Source: Salinarimonas soli (lineage in GTDB: Bacteria > Pseudomonadota > Alphaproteobacteria > Rhizobiales > Beijerinckiaceae). Taken from it: a stretch of 45,278 nt of DNA. The position numbers and the translations under genes are program-made. The stretch covers positions 1-45,278 of the forward strand of contig NZ_VUOA01000015.1 of assembly GCF_008386575.1 (NCBI RefSeq), in the 5' to 3' direction. Positions 25,096 through 34,581 of the stretch are shown here, in pieces. Each line of letters opens with the position of its first letter. The stretch's first letter is position 1. Below the pieces are notes generated by a model, which was not told where the DNA came from, made no database searches, and was given only the letters and a program-made list of their open reading frames with translations.

Positions 25096-26199
25096 ATGAT
25101 CGCACACGACCTTCCCCGTCCTCGCCGCAGCCGCGGGGCGGAGCCCGACGTCGCCCTCGTGCTGAGCGGCGGCAACGCGCTCGGCGCGTATCTCGCCGGC
25201 GCCTACGAGGTGCTGCACGACCGCGGCATCCGCCCGTCCCGGATCGTCGGTGCCTCGGCAGGCGCCCTGACGGCGGCGCTGATCGCCGGGAACGCGCCCG
25301 AGGACCGCCTGCCGCGCCTGCGCCAGTTCTGGGCCGAGGCGACGCAGCACACGGCGACGAGCCCGACCCAGATGCTCAAGCCCCGGCAGGTTTATAACGG
25401 CCTCCACGCGGTGCTGGCCCTGCTGTGGGGCCGCCCGACCATCTACCGCCACCGCATCCCGGGCCTGTGGTCCGCGCTGCCCTGGGTGCCGAACGACCTC
25501 TCCCTGTTCGACCACGCGCCGCTGCGGGCCACCCTGGAGCGGCTCGTCGACTTCCGGAGGCTGAACGAGGGCGAGACGCGGATCGTCGTCGGCTGCATCG
25601 ACGTGGAGAGCGGCGAGGAGGTCTATTTCGACAATCGCCGCGACACGATCACCGCCGACCATCTGCTCGCCAGCACCGCGATCATGCCCGCCTTCCCGCC
25701 CGTGGAGATCGACGGCCGGCTTCTGTGCGACGCGGGCTACACGATCAACCTGCCCCTCGACCCGATCTTCGCGGCCGAGCCGGAGGGGGATCTCACCTGC
25801 ATCGCGGTCGATCTCTTCGCCCTGCCCGCGCCGAGGCCCGCCTCCCTCGACGCGGTGCTGGAGCGCGCCAACGACCTCATCTTCGCCAGCGCCTCCCGGC
25901 GCGCGATCTCGGCCCTGCGGCGGGAATACGGCCTGCGCCAGGAGCTCCGCCCCGACGGACCGGCAGTGACCCTGCTCCACATCGCCTACCAGGCTGGCCC
26001 CGACGAGCTCGCGGCCAAGAGCTTCGACTTCTCGCCGTCCTCCATCCGTGACCGCTGGGACGCGGGCCTGCGGGACATGGCGGCCGGCCTGTCCCGGCTC
26101 GACCATGCCCCCGCGGACGGCGGGCGCTTCGTCTATCTCCCGCCGGAGCCGCATGCCGCGATGGCGCTGCCCGGGACCGAGCCGGCCCCGGTGGGCTGA
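25096..26199 (+). CDS. Patatin-like phospholipase family protein
   Basis: A 367-residue cytoplasmic protein with a patatin fold. The oxyanion-hole loop is SGGNALGAYLAGAYEVL (from about residue 24). The nucleophile Ser sits in GASAG (residues about 53-57). The catalytic Asp lies in the CDAGYTINLPL segment, which has DAG instead of the usual DGG/DGA. The C-terminal region (KSFDFSPSSIRDRWDAGLRDM) resembles the DUF3734 extension found in a bacterial subgroup, some members of which are tied to polyhydroxyalkanoate or lipid metabolism. It should be a lipid acyl hydrolase; the substrate is unknown. It is divergent from the receiver gene across a 255-nt spacer in which no clear motif was found. Confidence 0.88.
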   Translation: MIAHDLPRPRRSRGAEPDVALVLSGGNALGAYLAGAYEVLHDRGIRPSRIVGASAGALTAALIAGNAPEDRLPRLRQFWAEATQHTATSPTQMLKPRQVYNGLHAVLALLWGRPTIYRHRIPGLWSALPWVPNDLSLFDHAPLRATLERLVDFRRLNEGETRIVVGCIDVESGEEVYFDNRRDTITADHLLASTAIMPAFPPVEIDGRLLCDAGYTINLPLDPIFAAEPEGDLTCIAVDLFALPAPRPASLDAVLERANDLIFASASRRAISALRREYGLRQELRPDGPAVTLLHIAYQAGPDELAAKSFDFSPSSIRDRWDAGLRDMAAGLSRLDHAPADGGRFVYLPPEPHAAMALPGTEPAPVG

Positions 26200-26264
26200 T
26201 CGTCCCGTGCGCCGCCGGATCCGCGGCTCATCCCCGTGGATTCGGGTGGCGTAGCGTCAATTTG

Positions 26265-26293
26265 CTTGGCAGCCGCCCCGGCCTGCGACTAGG
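26265..26293 (+). promoter_or_regulatory. Possible housekeeping promoter of the peptide importer operon
   Basis: CTTGGC, 17 nt, ACTAGG approximates the alphaproteobacterial -35 (CTTGAC) and -10 hexamers, about 57 nt before the first gene of the importer. The match is partial. Confidence 0.3.
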
Positions 26294-26350
26294 TTTCGCG
26301 ACCGGCGCCCCATCGGGCGCCCGAAAACGCGTTCTCAAGGGGAACCCAGC

Positions 26351-27970
26351 ATGAGCCATGTCACCCTCGCCCGGCCGGTGGGCCGGCTCCTTCGCGCCGC
26401 GACCCTCGCGACGCTGCTCGCCGGCACCGGCGCGGCGGCGGTGCTCGCGGCCACCCCGAAGGACACCCTCGTGGTCGCCTGGGCGATCGACGACATCATC
26501 ACCATGGACCCCGCCGAGTCCTTCGAGATCTCGGCCGGCGAGATCATGGGCAACACCTACGATCGCCTGGTGCGCCTCAACATCGAGGACCCGTCCAAGC
26601 TCTACGGCGACATCGCCCAGTCCTGGACGGTCTCGGAGGACGCCAAGCTCTACACGTTCAAGCTCAAGCCGAACCTGAAGTTCGCCTCCGGCAACCCGAT
26701 CACCGCCGAGGACGTGGCCTACTCGTTCCAGCGCGCCGTGAAGCTCGACAAGTCGCCGGCCTTCATCCTCACCCAGTTCGGCCTGACGAAGGACAACGTC
26801 GAGCAGAAGGTCAAGGCGGTCGATCCCACGACCGTGACGCTCGAGGTCGACAAGCCTTACGCGCCGACCTTGGTGCTCAACTGCCTCTCGGCCAACATCG
26901 CCGCGATCGTCGACAAGAAGCTCGTCGAGTCGAAGGCCCAGAACGGCGACATGGGCTATGGCTGGCTCAAGACGAACTACGCCGGCTCGGGCCCCTACAA
27001 GATCCGCGAGTGGCGCGCCAACGAGATCCTGGCGCTTGAGCGCAACGACAACTATCACGGCGAGAAGCCGAAGCTGCCCCGCGTGATCTATCGCCACGTG
27101 AAGGAGGCCGCGACGCAGCGCCTGCTGCTCGAGAAGGGCGACGCCGACATCGCCCGCAACCTCACGCCCCAGGACCTCCAGGCGCTGGCGGCGAGCAAGG
27201 ACATCAAGACCACGGACCGGCCGAAGGGCACGGTCTACTACATCAGCCTCAACCAGAAGAACGGCACCCTCGCCAAGCCCGAGGTGAGGCAGGCGTTCAA
27301 GTACCTCATCGACTATGACGGTCTCGGCAAGACCCTCCTGAAGGACATCGGCATCGTCCACCAGAACTTCCTGCCGGTGGGCCTGCTCGGCGCCTCGACC
27401 GACGCGCCGTTCAAGCTCGACGTCGACAAGGCCAAGGAGCTCCTCGCGAAGGCGGGGCTGTCGAACGGCTTCAAGGTGACCATGGACGTGCGCACGGTGC
27501 AGCCGGTCCAGGGCATCGCCGAGAACATCCAGCAGACCGCCAAGCGCGCCGGCATCGACATCGAGATCATCCCCGGCGACGGGCGCCAGACGCTGACCAA
27601 GTACCGCGCCCGCAACCATGACATCTATATCGGCCAGTGGGGCGCCGATTACTGGGACCCCCATACCAACGCCGACACGTTCGCGCGCAACCCCAACAAT
27701 GCCGACGACGCCGCCACCAAGCCCGTCGCCTGGCGCAACGCCTGGGACATCCCCGAGCTGACGAAGCAGACCGACGCCGCCGTGCTGGAGCGCGACGCCG
27801 AGAAGCGGGCCGAGATGTACAAGAAGATCCAGGCCGAGTTCCGCGACACGAGCCCCATCGCCATCATCTACCAGATGAACGAGGTCGCGGCGTACCGCAC
27901 GAACGTGGAGGGCCTGCGCGTCGGGGTGACCTCCGACACGACCTACATGTTCAACGTCTCGAAGAAGTAA
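26351..27970 (+). CDS. Peptide/dipeptide ABC importer, solute-binding protein
   Basis: A 539-residue periplasmic protein of solute-binding family 5. The signal peptide spans about residues 1-34 (LATLLAGTGAAAVLAA). Family blocks include IITMDPAESFEISAGEIMGNTYDRL, IAQSWTVSEDAKLYTFKLK, TAEDVAYSF, GSGPYKIREW, KPEVRQAFKYLIDYDG and IYIGQWGADYWDPHTNADTF. The ribosome binding site GGGGAA precedes the ATG. It heads a five-gene importer operon whose later genes overlap by ATGA. The ligand is probably a short peptide or similar compound; family 5 also includes nickel, glutathione and opine binders, so this is not certain. Confidence 0.93.
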   Translation: MSHVTLARPVGRLLRAATLATLLAGTGAAAVLAATPKDTLVVAWAIDDIITMDPAESFEISAGEIMGNTYDRLVRLNIEDPSKLYGDIAQSWTVSEDAKLYTFKLKPNLKFASGNPITAEDVAYSFQRAVKLDKSPAFILTQFGLTKDNVEQKVKAVDPTTVTLEVDKPYAPTLVLNCLSANIAAIVDKKLVESKAQNGDMGYGWLKTNYAGSGPYKIREWRANEILALERNDNYHGEKPKLPRVIYRHVKEAATQRLLLEKGDADIARNLTPQDLQALAASKDIKTTDRPKGTVYYISLNQKNGTLAKPEVRQAFKYLIDYDGLGKTLLKDIGIVHQNFLPVGLLGASTDAPFKLDVDKAKELLAKAGLSNGFKVTMDVRTVQPVQGIAENIQQTAKRAGIDIEIIPGDGRQTLTKYRARNHDIYIGQWGADYWDPHTNADTFARNPNNADDAATKPVAWRNAWDIPELTKQTDAAVLERDAEKRAEMYKKIQAEFRDTSPIAIIYQMNEVAAYRTNVEGLRVGVTSDTTYMFNVSKK

Positions 27971-27976
27971 GAGACC

Positions 27977-29044
27977 TTGGCCGACGGGGCATCGACCCTT
28001 CCAGGCGGACGCTCACGCGCCCGCCTGGGACCCGTGGCGGGCGCCGTCGGGCGTTTCCTCGTCACGCTCGCGCTGACCTATCTCGGGCTGCTCGCCATCA
28101 CGTTCTGCATCGGGCGGCTCATCCCGGTCGATCCGGCGCTCGCCATCGTGGGCGACCGGGCGCCCGAGCACGTGGTGCGGCGCGTGCGGGAGGAACTGGG
28201 CCTCAACCTGCCGATCTGGCGCCAGTTCCTGATCTATCTCGGCAACATCGCACGGGGTGACTTCGGCATCTCGACGCTCTCGTCGAACCCCGTCATGACC
28301 GACATCCGACGTGCCTTCCCGGCGACCCTGGAGCTTGCGACGCTGGGCACGATCATCGGCGCAGGCATCGGCATCCCGCTCGGCGTCATCGCCGCCGTGC
28401 GCCGGGGCGGGCTGGCCGACCAGCTCGTGCGTGTCATGGGCCTCGTCGGCTATTCGGTGCCGATCTTCTGGCTCGGGCTGATGGCGCTCCTCGTCTTCTA
28501 CGCGCGGCTCGGCTGGGTGGCGGGTCCCGGGCGCATCGACATCGCCTACGAGTACACGCTCACCCCCGTGACCGGCATCCTGCTCTTCGATGCCGCCATG
28601 GCGGGCGAGTGGGAGGCCTTCGCCAACGTGTTCTCCCACCTCATCCTGCCCGCCTCGCTGCTGGGCTATTTCTCGCTCGCCTATATCAGCCGCATGACGC
28701 GCTCCTTCATGCTGAACGAGCTCGCCCAGGAATACGTGGTGGCGGCGCGGGCGAAGGGGCTCTCGGAGGCGCGTATCGTCTGGCGCCATGCGCTGCGCAA
28801 CGCCGCCGTGCCGCTCGTCACCGTGGTGGCGCTCTCCTATGCCGGCCTCCTCGAAGGCTCGGTGCTCACCGAGACGGTGTTCACCTGGCCCGGGATCGGG
28901 CTCTACATCACCAACTCGCTGCAGAACGCCGACATGAACGGCGTGCTCGGCGGCACGATCGTGGTGGGCTCGGTCTTCATCGGCCTCAACCTCCTGTCCG
29001 ACCTCCTCTACCGCCTCCTCGATCCCCGGACCCGTGCCCGATGA
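27977..29044 (+). CDS. Peptide ABC importer permease (DppB type)
   Basis: A 355-residue inner-membrane permease with six helices. The first (FLVTLALTYLGLLAITFCIGRLIPVDPAL) carries the family's N-terminal signature. The EAA loop that docks the ATPase is EYVVAARAKGLSEARIVWRHALRNAAVPLV. A TTG at 27977, 6 nt after the previous stop, is the most upstream start; a GTG at 28034 would remove 19 polar residues and leave all helices intact, so the start is uncertain. Its stop overlaps the ATG of the second permease. Confidence 0.92.
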   Translation: MADGASTLPGGRSRARLGPVAGAVGRFLVTLALTYLGLLAITFCIGRLIPVDPALAIVGDRAPEHVVRRVREELGLNLPIWRQFLIYLGNIARGDFGISTLSSNPVMTDIRRAFPATLELATLGTIIGAGIGIPLGVIAAVRRGGLADQLVRVMGLVGYSVPIFWLGLMALLVFYARLGWVAGPGRIDIAYEYTLTPVTGILLFDAAMAGEWEAFANVFSHLILPASLLGYFSLAYISRMTRSFMLNELAQEYVVAARAKGLSEARIVWRHALRNAAVPLVTVVALSYAGLLEGSVLTETVFTWPGIGLYITNSLQNADMNGVLGGTIVVGSVFIGLNLLSDLLYRLLDPRTRAR

Positions 29045-29955
29045 GCGACGCCGCACCCTCCTGGCACGACTGGCTGATGTCCGACCGCCCGGCCTCGCGC
29101 CGGCAGGCGGCGCTGGGACGCGCCTATTCGGGCTGGCGCACCTTCACGCGTAACCGCCTCGCCATGGCGGGCCTCGCCATCATCCTGGCCCTGATCCTCG
29201 TCGCGGTCCTCGCCGGCGTGCTGGCCCCCTACTCGCCCTATGAAGGCAACCTCACCACCTCCCGGCTGTTGCCGCCCTCCTGGGCCCATCCCTTCGGCAC
29301 GGACGACCAGGGGCGGGACATCCTCTCGCGGATCATCTACGGCTCGCGCATCACGCTCTTCATCGTGATCCTCGTCGCCGTGCTGGCGGCCCCCATCGGG
29401 CTTCTCGTCGGCACGGCCGCGGGCTATGCGGGCGGCTATGTCGACGCCGCCCTCATGCGGGTCACCGACATCTTCCTCGCCTTCCCGCGCCTCATTCTCG
29501 CGCTCGCTTTCGTGGCGGCCCTGGGGCCCGGGATCCAGAACGCCGTGATCGCCATCGCCATCACCTCCTGGCCGCCCTATGCCCGCATCGCGCGCGCCGA
29601 GACGCTCACGATCCGGCAGACGGACTATATCGCGGCCGTGCGGCTTGTCGGCGCCTCGCCCCTGCGCATCGTGCTGCGACACGTGATGCCGCTCTGCGTG
29701 CCTTCAGTGATCGTGCGCGTCACCCTCGACATGGCGGGCATCATCCTCACCGCCGCAGGGCTCGGGTTCCTCGGGCTCGGCGCCCAGCCGCCCATGCCCG
29801 AATGGGGCGCGCTCATCGCCAACGGGCGCAACTACGTGCTCGACCAATGGTGGGTCGCGGCCGCGCCCGGCGCCGCCATCTTCGTGGTGAGCCTCGCCTT
29901 CAACCTGCTCGGCGACGGCCTGCGCGACGCCCTCGACCCGAAGGCCGAACGATGA
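29041..29955 (+). CDS. Peptide ABC importer permease (DppC type)
   Basis: A 304-residue inner-membrane permease. After a cytoplasmic N-terminus, helix one is MAGLAIILALILVAVLAGVLAP. The DppC landmarks are present: HPFGTDDQGRDILSRIIYG, the GTAAGYAGGYVDAALMRVTD segment, and the EAA loop around DYIAAVRLVGASPLRIVLRHVMP. The ATG at 29041 overlaps the preceding stop (ATGA). It forms the heterodimeric pore with the upstream permease. Confidence 0.93.
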   Translation: MSDAAPSWHDWLMSDRPASRRQAALGRAYSGWRTFTRNRLAMAGLAIILALILVAVLAGVLAPYSPYEGNLTTSRLLPPSWAHPFGTDDQGRDILSRIIYGSRITLFIVILVAVLAAPIGLLVGTAAGYAGGYVDAALMRVTDIFLAFPRLILALAFVAALGPGIQNAVIAIAITSWPPYARIARAETLTIRQTDYIAAVRLVGASPLRIVLRHVMPLCVPSVIVRVTLDMAGIILTAAGLGFLGLGAQPPMPEWGALIANGRNYVLDQWWVAAAPGAAIFVVSLAFNLLGDGLRDALDPKAER

Positions 29956-30788
29956 GCCCGCTTCTCGTCGTCGACGACCTCAGGGTCGCGTTCCCCAACC
30001 GCGAGGGCGCTCTCGTCGAGGCCGTACGGGGGGTGTCCTTCGAGCTCGGGCGCGAGCGCCTGGGCGTCGTGGGCGAGTCGGGCTCGGGCAAGTCCCAGAC
30101 CGGGCGCGCCATCCTCGGCCTCACCCCGCCCCAGGGGCGCGTGACGGCCAAGCGCCTCGCCTTCGACGGCATCGACCTCCTCACCTGCCCCCCGCGCGTG
30201 CGCCGCGACCTGCGCGGCGGCCGCATCGGCATGGTGCTCCAAGACCCGAAGTACTCCCTCAACCCCGTGATGACGATCGGCGCCCAGATCGTCGAGACCC
30301 TGCACGCCCACGAGCGGGTCTCGCGGCGGGAGGCGCGGGAGCGGGCGCTCGCGATGCTCGCCGCCGTGCAGATCGACCGGCCCGAGCGCGTCTACGGACT
30401 CTATCCCCACGAGGTTTCCGGCGGCATGGGCCAGCGCGCCATGATCGCCATGATGCTGGTCGCCGACCCCGATCTCCTCATTGCCGACGAGCCGACCTCG
30501 GCCCTCGACGTCACGGTGCAGCTGGAGGTCCTGAGGATCCTCGACCGGCTCGTCGCCGACCGCGGCATGGGCCTCATCTTCATCTCGCACGATCTTCGCC
30601 TGGTCTCGTCCTTCTGCGACCGGGTCCTCGTGATGTATGCCGGCCGCGTGGTCGAGGAGATCGCCGCTGGCGAGCTGTCGCGGGCGCAGCATCCCTACAC
30701 GCAGGGTCTCCTCTCCTGCCTGCCGCGGCTCGGCGAGAGCCGCCACCCCCTCCCCGTCCTCCAGCGCGATCCGGCGTGGGCCTTATGA
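29952..30788 (+). CDS. Peptide ABC importer ATPase (DppD type)
   Basis: A 278-residue ATPase. The Walker A is GESGSGKSQTG, the signature is VSGGMGQRAMIA, the Walker B is LLIADEPTSALD and the switch His lies in FISHDL. Asp or Gln residues needed for hydrolysis are in place. The signature has Met-Gly rather than the usual Met-Arg/Gln-Gln, a mild variation. The C-terminal tail (HPYTQGLLSCLPRL) is typical of oligopeptide importer ATPases. It overlaps both neighbours by ATGA and pairs with the next ATPase. Confidence 0.93.
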   Translation: MSPLLVVDDLRVAFPNREGALVEAVRGVSFELGRERLGVVGESGSGKSQTGRAILGLTPPQGRVTAKRLAFDGIDLLTCPPRVRRDLRGGRIGMVLQDPKYSLNPVMTIGAQIVETLHAHERVSRREARERALAMLAAVQIDRPERVYGLYPHEVSGGMGQRAMIAMMLVADPDLLIADEPTSALDVTVQLEVLRILDRLVADRGMGLIFISHDLRLVSSFCDRVLVMYAGRVVEEIAAGELSRAQHPYTQGLLSCLPRLGESRHPLPVLQRDPAWAL

Positions 30789-31534
30789 GCGTCGGCATCG
30801 AGGTCAGGAACCTGCGCGTCGTCTATGACGGCTTCGTCGCCGTGGACGATACGAGCTTCCATGTGGCGCCCGGCGAGAGCTTCGGCCTCGTGGGCGAGTC
30901 GGGATCGGGCAAGTCGACGATCCTGCGGGCGATCTGCGGGCTTGCCCCCGTGACGGCGGGCGAGATCGCGCTGGTCGGCCGCGGCGACCGGCCGAAGCCC
31001 GGCAGCCGTGGCTTCCGGCGCCTCGTCCAGATGGTGTTCCAGGACCCGTACGGCTCGCTCCATCCGCGCCAGACCGTGGACCGGATCCTCGCCGAGCCGC
31101 TCGCCATCCACCGCATGGACGATGCCGAGCGGCGCATCGAGCAGGCGCTCGACGAGGTGGGCCTCGGCACCGGCTTCCGCTTCCGCTACCCGCACCAGCT
31201 CTCGGGCGGCCAGCGCCAGCGCATCGCCATTGCCCGCGCCCTCATCCTCGAGCCGCAGGTGCTCCTCCTCGACGAGCCGACCTCGGCGCTTGACGCGTCG
31301 GTCCAGGCCGAGGTGCTCAACCTCCTCGACGAGCTGCGCCGCCGCCGCGGGCTCACGTTCCTGATGGTGAGCCACGACCTCGCGGTGGTGACCCACCTGT
31401 GCGAGCGCCTGCTCGTCATGGCGGGCGGGCGCACCGTCGAGACCCTCTCGTCCGAGGACCTCGCGGCGCGGCGCGTCGAGAGCCCCTATACCCGCACCCT
31501 CATGGAAGCCTCGACGGGTTTCCGCCGCGCCTGA
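30785..31534 (+). CDS. Peptide ABC importer ATPase (DppF type)
   Basis: A 249-residue ATPase completing the importer. The Walker A is GESGSGKSTILRAI, the signature is LSGGQRQRIAIARAL, the Walker B is LLLDEPTSALDA and the switch His is in VSHDLAVV. The ATG at 30785 overlaps the preceding TGA; an in-frame GTG at 30776 is less likely. The usual zinc/iron-sulfur-like C-terminal extension of some DppF proteins is absent, so it is at the short end of the family. The gene converges on the LysR gene, 8 nt away. Confidence 0.93.
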   Translation: MSVGIEVRNLRVVYDGFVAVDDTSFHVAPGESFGLVGESGSGKSTILRAICGLAPVTAGEIALVGRGDRPKPGSRGFRRLVQMVFQDPYGSLHPRQTVDRILAEPLAIHRMDDAERRIEQALDEVGLGTGFRFRYPHQLSGGQRQRIAIARALILEPQVLLLDEPTSALDASVQAEVLNLLDELRRRRGLTFLMVSHDLAVVTHLCERLLVMAGGRTVETLSSEDLAARRVESPYTRTLMEASTGFRRA

Positions 31535-31542
31535 TCGCCGGC

Positions 31543-32460
31543 TCAAACCGCGGGACCCTCCACCTCGGGGTCCGCCGCGATGGCGAGGAAGCGCCGGAGC
31601 GTCGGCGTGTCGTCCTGTTTCCGCCAGACGAGCCCCGTCTCGAGCCGCGGCGCGGCATCGACGAGATCGACGTAGCGCACGCCCGTGCGGGCGAGGTTGC
31701 GCAGGGACTCGGGCACGAGCGCGATCCCGATGCCTGCCGAGACGAGGCTGATGATCGTCTGCATCTGGATCGCCTCCTGGACGACCCGCGCATGCCCGCC
31801 ATGGGCCGCGTAGAAGCCCGTCACGAGATCGTGGAACGCGGGGGCGATGCGGCGGGGAAAGATGATCAGCGGCGCCCCGATCAAAGCGGCGGACGCGAGG
31901 CGTTCATCATCGAGCGCAAGGCGCCCCTCGGCGAGCCAGGTCTCGGGGATTGCCGCGACGAGGCGCTCCGATCCGAGCCGGCGGTAGCCCAGCGGCTCGG
32001 GCAGGCCCTCGCCAGGCGGGATGACGATGCCGACATGGCCCCTCCCCGCCAGGAGATCGGCGATCTGTACGTCGCTCGTCGCCTCCTTGAGCCGGATCTC
32101 GACATCCGGGTGGAGAGCCGCATACCGGCGCACGAGGGTCGGCAGGAGGCCATAATCGGCTGTGGTGACGAAGGATAGGTCGAGGTGCCCCGCCGTGCCG
32201 TCGCGCAGGCGCCGGGCGACGGCGTCGAGCCCGTCGATCCCGGCGAGCGCGCCTTTCACATGCGGCAGCCACTGCTCGCCGAGCGCGGTCAGCGCGACGC
32301 TGCGCCGGGTGCGGGCGAACAGGGGCGCGCCAAGCGACCGCTCCAGGGCGATGATCGACTGGCTGAGCGGCGGCTGTGTCATGCCAAGCCGCTCGGCCGC
32401 CCGGCCGAAATGGAGCGTTTCCGCCACCGCAAGGAAATGCCGGAGCTGCCTGACGTCCAT
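31543..32460 (-). CDS. LysR family transcriptional regulator
   Basis: A 305-residue regulator. Residues 1-60 form the winged helix-turn-helix (RQLRHFLAVAETLHFGRAAERLGMTQPPLSQSI). The rest is a periplasmic-binding-like effector domain (GHLDLSFVTTADYGLLP, then GHVGIVIPP, then GIGIALVPESL). The ATG at 32460 begins the HTH directly. It is divergent from ilvD with a 93-nt gap, the classic layout in which a LysR protein controls its divergent neighbour. Control of ilvD by a branched-chain intermediate is therefore the simplest idea, though aromatic-degradation LysR proteins look similar. Confidence 0.9.
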   Translation of the reverse strand: MDVRQLRHFLAVAETLHFGRAAERLGMTQPPLSQSIIALERSLGAPLFARTRRSVALTALGEQWLPHVKGALAGIDGLDAVARRLRDGTAGHLDLSFVTTADYGLLPTLVRRYAALHPDVEIRLKEATSDVQIADLLAGRGHVGIVIPPGEGLPEPLGYRRLGSERLVAAIPETWLAEGRLALDDERLASAALIGAPLIIFPRRIAPAFHDLVTGFYAAHGGHARVVQEAIQMQTIISLVSAGIGIALVPESLRNLARTGVRYVDLVDAAPRLETGLVWRKQDDTPTLRRFLAIAADPEVEGPAV

Positions 32461-32553
32461 CGCTGATATGCCCAACCACTCACTGGGCGCAGAATAAGAG
32501 ATTTCACAGGCTCGTCGAGCTGGGCTACGGAATGCGCGCGAGAGGATCGACCC
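32461..32553. promoter_or_regulatory. Divergent LysR/ilvD intergenic region
   Basis: A 93-nt gap between divergent start codons, expected to hold both promoters and a LysR operator. It is locally A/T-richer (around CAGAATAAGAGATTTCAC). No operator could be pinned down with confidence. Confidence 0.5.
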
Positions 32554-34383
32554 ATGCCGGCATACCGTTCCAGGACCACCACCCACGGCCGCAACATGGC
32601 CGGCGCCCGCGGCCTGTGGCGCGCCACCGGCATGAAGGACGGCGATTTCGGCAAGCCGATCATCGCCATCGCGAACTCCTTCACGCAGTTCGTCCCCGGC
32701 CACGTCCACCTGAAGGATCTCGGCCAGCTCGTGGCGCGCGAGATCGAGGCGGCGGGCGGTGTCGCCAAGGAGTTCAACACCATCGCGGTGGACGACGGCA
32801 TCGCGATGGGCCACGACGGGATGCTGTACTCCCTGCCCTCCCGCGAGCTCATCGCCGACGCCGTCGAGTACATGGTCAACGCGCACTGCGCCGACGCGCT
32901 GGTGTGCATCTCCAATTGCGACAAGATCACCCCCGGCATGCTGATGGCGGCGCTGCGCCTCAACGTGCCCGTGGTCTTCGTCTCGGGCGGCCCCATGGAG
33001 GCCGGCAAGGTCACCATCCGCGGCAAGACGAAGGCCCTCGACCTCGTGGACGCGATGGTGGCGGCGGCTGACGACACGGTGACCGACGAGGAGGTGCAGG
33101 CGATCGAGCGCTCCGCCTGCCCGACCTGCGGCTCCTGCTCAGGCATGTTCACGGCAAATTCCATGAACTGCCTCACCGAGGCCCTGGGCCTGGCACTGCC
33201 GGGCAACGGCACGGTGCTTGCCACCCACGCCGACCGGCGCCGCCTCTTCGTCGAGGCGGGCCACCTCATCGTCGACCTGGCGCGTCGCCATTACGAGGGC
33301 GACGACGCCTCCGTGCTGCCGCGCGCCATCGCGAACCGCGCCGCGTTCGAGAACGCCATGACCCTCGACATCGCCATGGGCGGCTCCACGAACACGGTGC
33401 TGCATCTCCTGGCGGCGGCGCACGAGGGCGGGGTCGACTTCACGATGGCCGACATCGATCGGCTCTCGCGCCGCGTGCCCGTCCTGTGCAAGGTCGCGCC
33501 CGCCGTGGCCGACGTCCACATCGAGGACGTTCACCGGGCGGGCGGCATCATGGCGATCCTCGGCGAGCTCGACCACGCCGGCCTCATCCACCGCACCGCC
33601 GGCAGCGTCCACGCCGCCTCGCTAGGCGAGGCGCTCGACCGCTGGGACGTGACCCGCTCCGAGAGCGAGTCGGTCCGCACCTTCTACCGCGCCGCGCCCG
33701 GGGGCGTGCCGACCCAGACCGCCTTCAGCCAGGAGCGGCGCTGGGAGGCCCTCGACCTCGACCGGGCGGGCGGCGTGATCCGGGATGCGGCGCACGCCTT
33801 CTCGCAGGACGGCGGCCTCGCGGTCCTCTACGGCAACCTCGCCGAGGAGGGCTGCATCGTGAAGACGGCGGGGGTGGACGAGGGCATCCTCGTCTTCGCC
33901 GGCCAAGCGCGGGTGTTCGAGAGCCAGGACGCGGCCGTCGAGGGCATCCTCGGCGGGCGGGTGGCGCCGGGCGAGGTGGTCATCGTCCGCTACGAGGGGC
34001 CGCGCGGGGGCCCAGGGATGCAGGAGATGCTTTATCCGACAAGTTACCTGAAGGCGAAGGGTCTGGGGAAGGCCTGCGCGCTCGTCACCGACGGCCGCTT
34101 CTCGGGCGGCTCCTCGGGCCTGTCCATCGGGCACGTCTCGCCCGAGGCGGCGGAGGGCGGGCTCATCGGCCTTGTGTGGGACGGCGACCGGATCGAGATC
34201 GACATCCCGAACCGCCGCATCCACCTCGCGGTCGACGAGGCCGAGCTGGGCCGGCGGCGCGAGGCGCAGAACCGGGCCGGCTGGGCGCCGGCCGCGCCCC
34301 GCAAGCGCGCCGTGAGCACGGCCCTTCGCGCCTACGCGGCCCTGACCACGAGCGCAGCACGCGGCGCCGTCCGGCGGGTCTAG
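32554..34383 (+). CDS. ilvD: Dihydroxy-acid dehydratase
   Basis: A 609-residue enzyme converting 2,3-dihydroxy-3-methylvalerate and -isovalerate to their 2-keto acids in isoleucine and valine synthesis. Iron-sulfur ligands are visible in [10 protein letters not shown] and [13 protein letters not shown]. The N-terminal position that carries a third Cys in the [2Fe-2S] type is [10 protein letters not shown] here, as in the oxygen-sensitive [4Fe-4S] E. coli type. Further landmarks are [36 protein letters not shown] and [15 protein letters not shown]. Similarity to the E. coli protein is high by eye. It is a single gene divergent from a LysR regulator; no other ilv genes lie nearby. Confidence 0.97.
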   Translation: MPAYRSRTTTHGRNMAGARGLWRATGMKDGDFGKPIIAIANSFTQFVPGHVHLKDLGQLVAREIEAAGGVAKEFNTIAVDDGIAMGHDGMLYSLPSRELIADAVEYMVNAHCADALVCISNCDKITPGMLMAALRLNVPVVFVSGGPMEAGKVTIRGKTKALDLVDAMVAAADDTVTDEEVQAIERSACPTCGSCSGMFTANSMNCLTEALGLALPGNGTVLATHADRRRLFVEAGHLIVDLARRHYEGDDASVLPRAIANRAAFENAMTLDIAMGGSTNTVLHLLAAAHEGGVDFTMADIDRLSRRVPVLCKVAPAVADVHIEDVHRAGGIMAILGELDHAGLIHRTAGSVHAASLGEALDRWDVTRSESESVRTFYRAAPGGVPTQTAFSQERRWEALDLDRAGGVIRDAAHAFSQDGGLAVLYGNLAEEGCIVKTAGVDEGILVFAGQARVFESQDAAVEGILGGRVAPGEVVIVRYEGPRGGPGMQEMLYPTSYLKAKGLGKACALVTDGRFSGGSSGLSIGHVSPEAAEGGLIGLVWDGDRIEIDIPNRRIHLAVDEAELGRRREAQNRAGWAPAAPRKRAVSTALRAYAALTTSAARGAVRRV

Positions 34384-34424
34384 GCCGGCGTCTCAGGGTT
34401 TGGTCCGGAAGGACTTGCTCTTGT

Positions 34425-34546
34425 CCCCTCATGCTGAGGAGCCTGCGCTAGCAGGCGTCTCGAAGCACGCACGACGGCCGTCGCAGCCCACCAGAGGTCC
34501 CTGGAGCGCCCTTCGAGGCCCACCTGCGGTCGGCACCTCAGGACGA
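34425..34546 (-). repeat. Dispersed intergenic repeat, copy B (inverted relative to copy A)
   Basis: The reverse complement shares four identical blocks with 13785-13905: 34532-34546 (15 nt), 34501-34520 (20 nt), 34459-34472 (14 nt) and 34425-34439 (15 nt). Spacing between blocks is conserved to within a nucleotide or two overall, while the spacers themselves differ. It lies between the ilvD stop and a methyltransferase gene. It has no coding potential. Confidence 0.8.
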
Positions 34547-34581
34547 GGATGGAGGGTGGACTCTACTTCTAGGCCAGCCTT

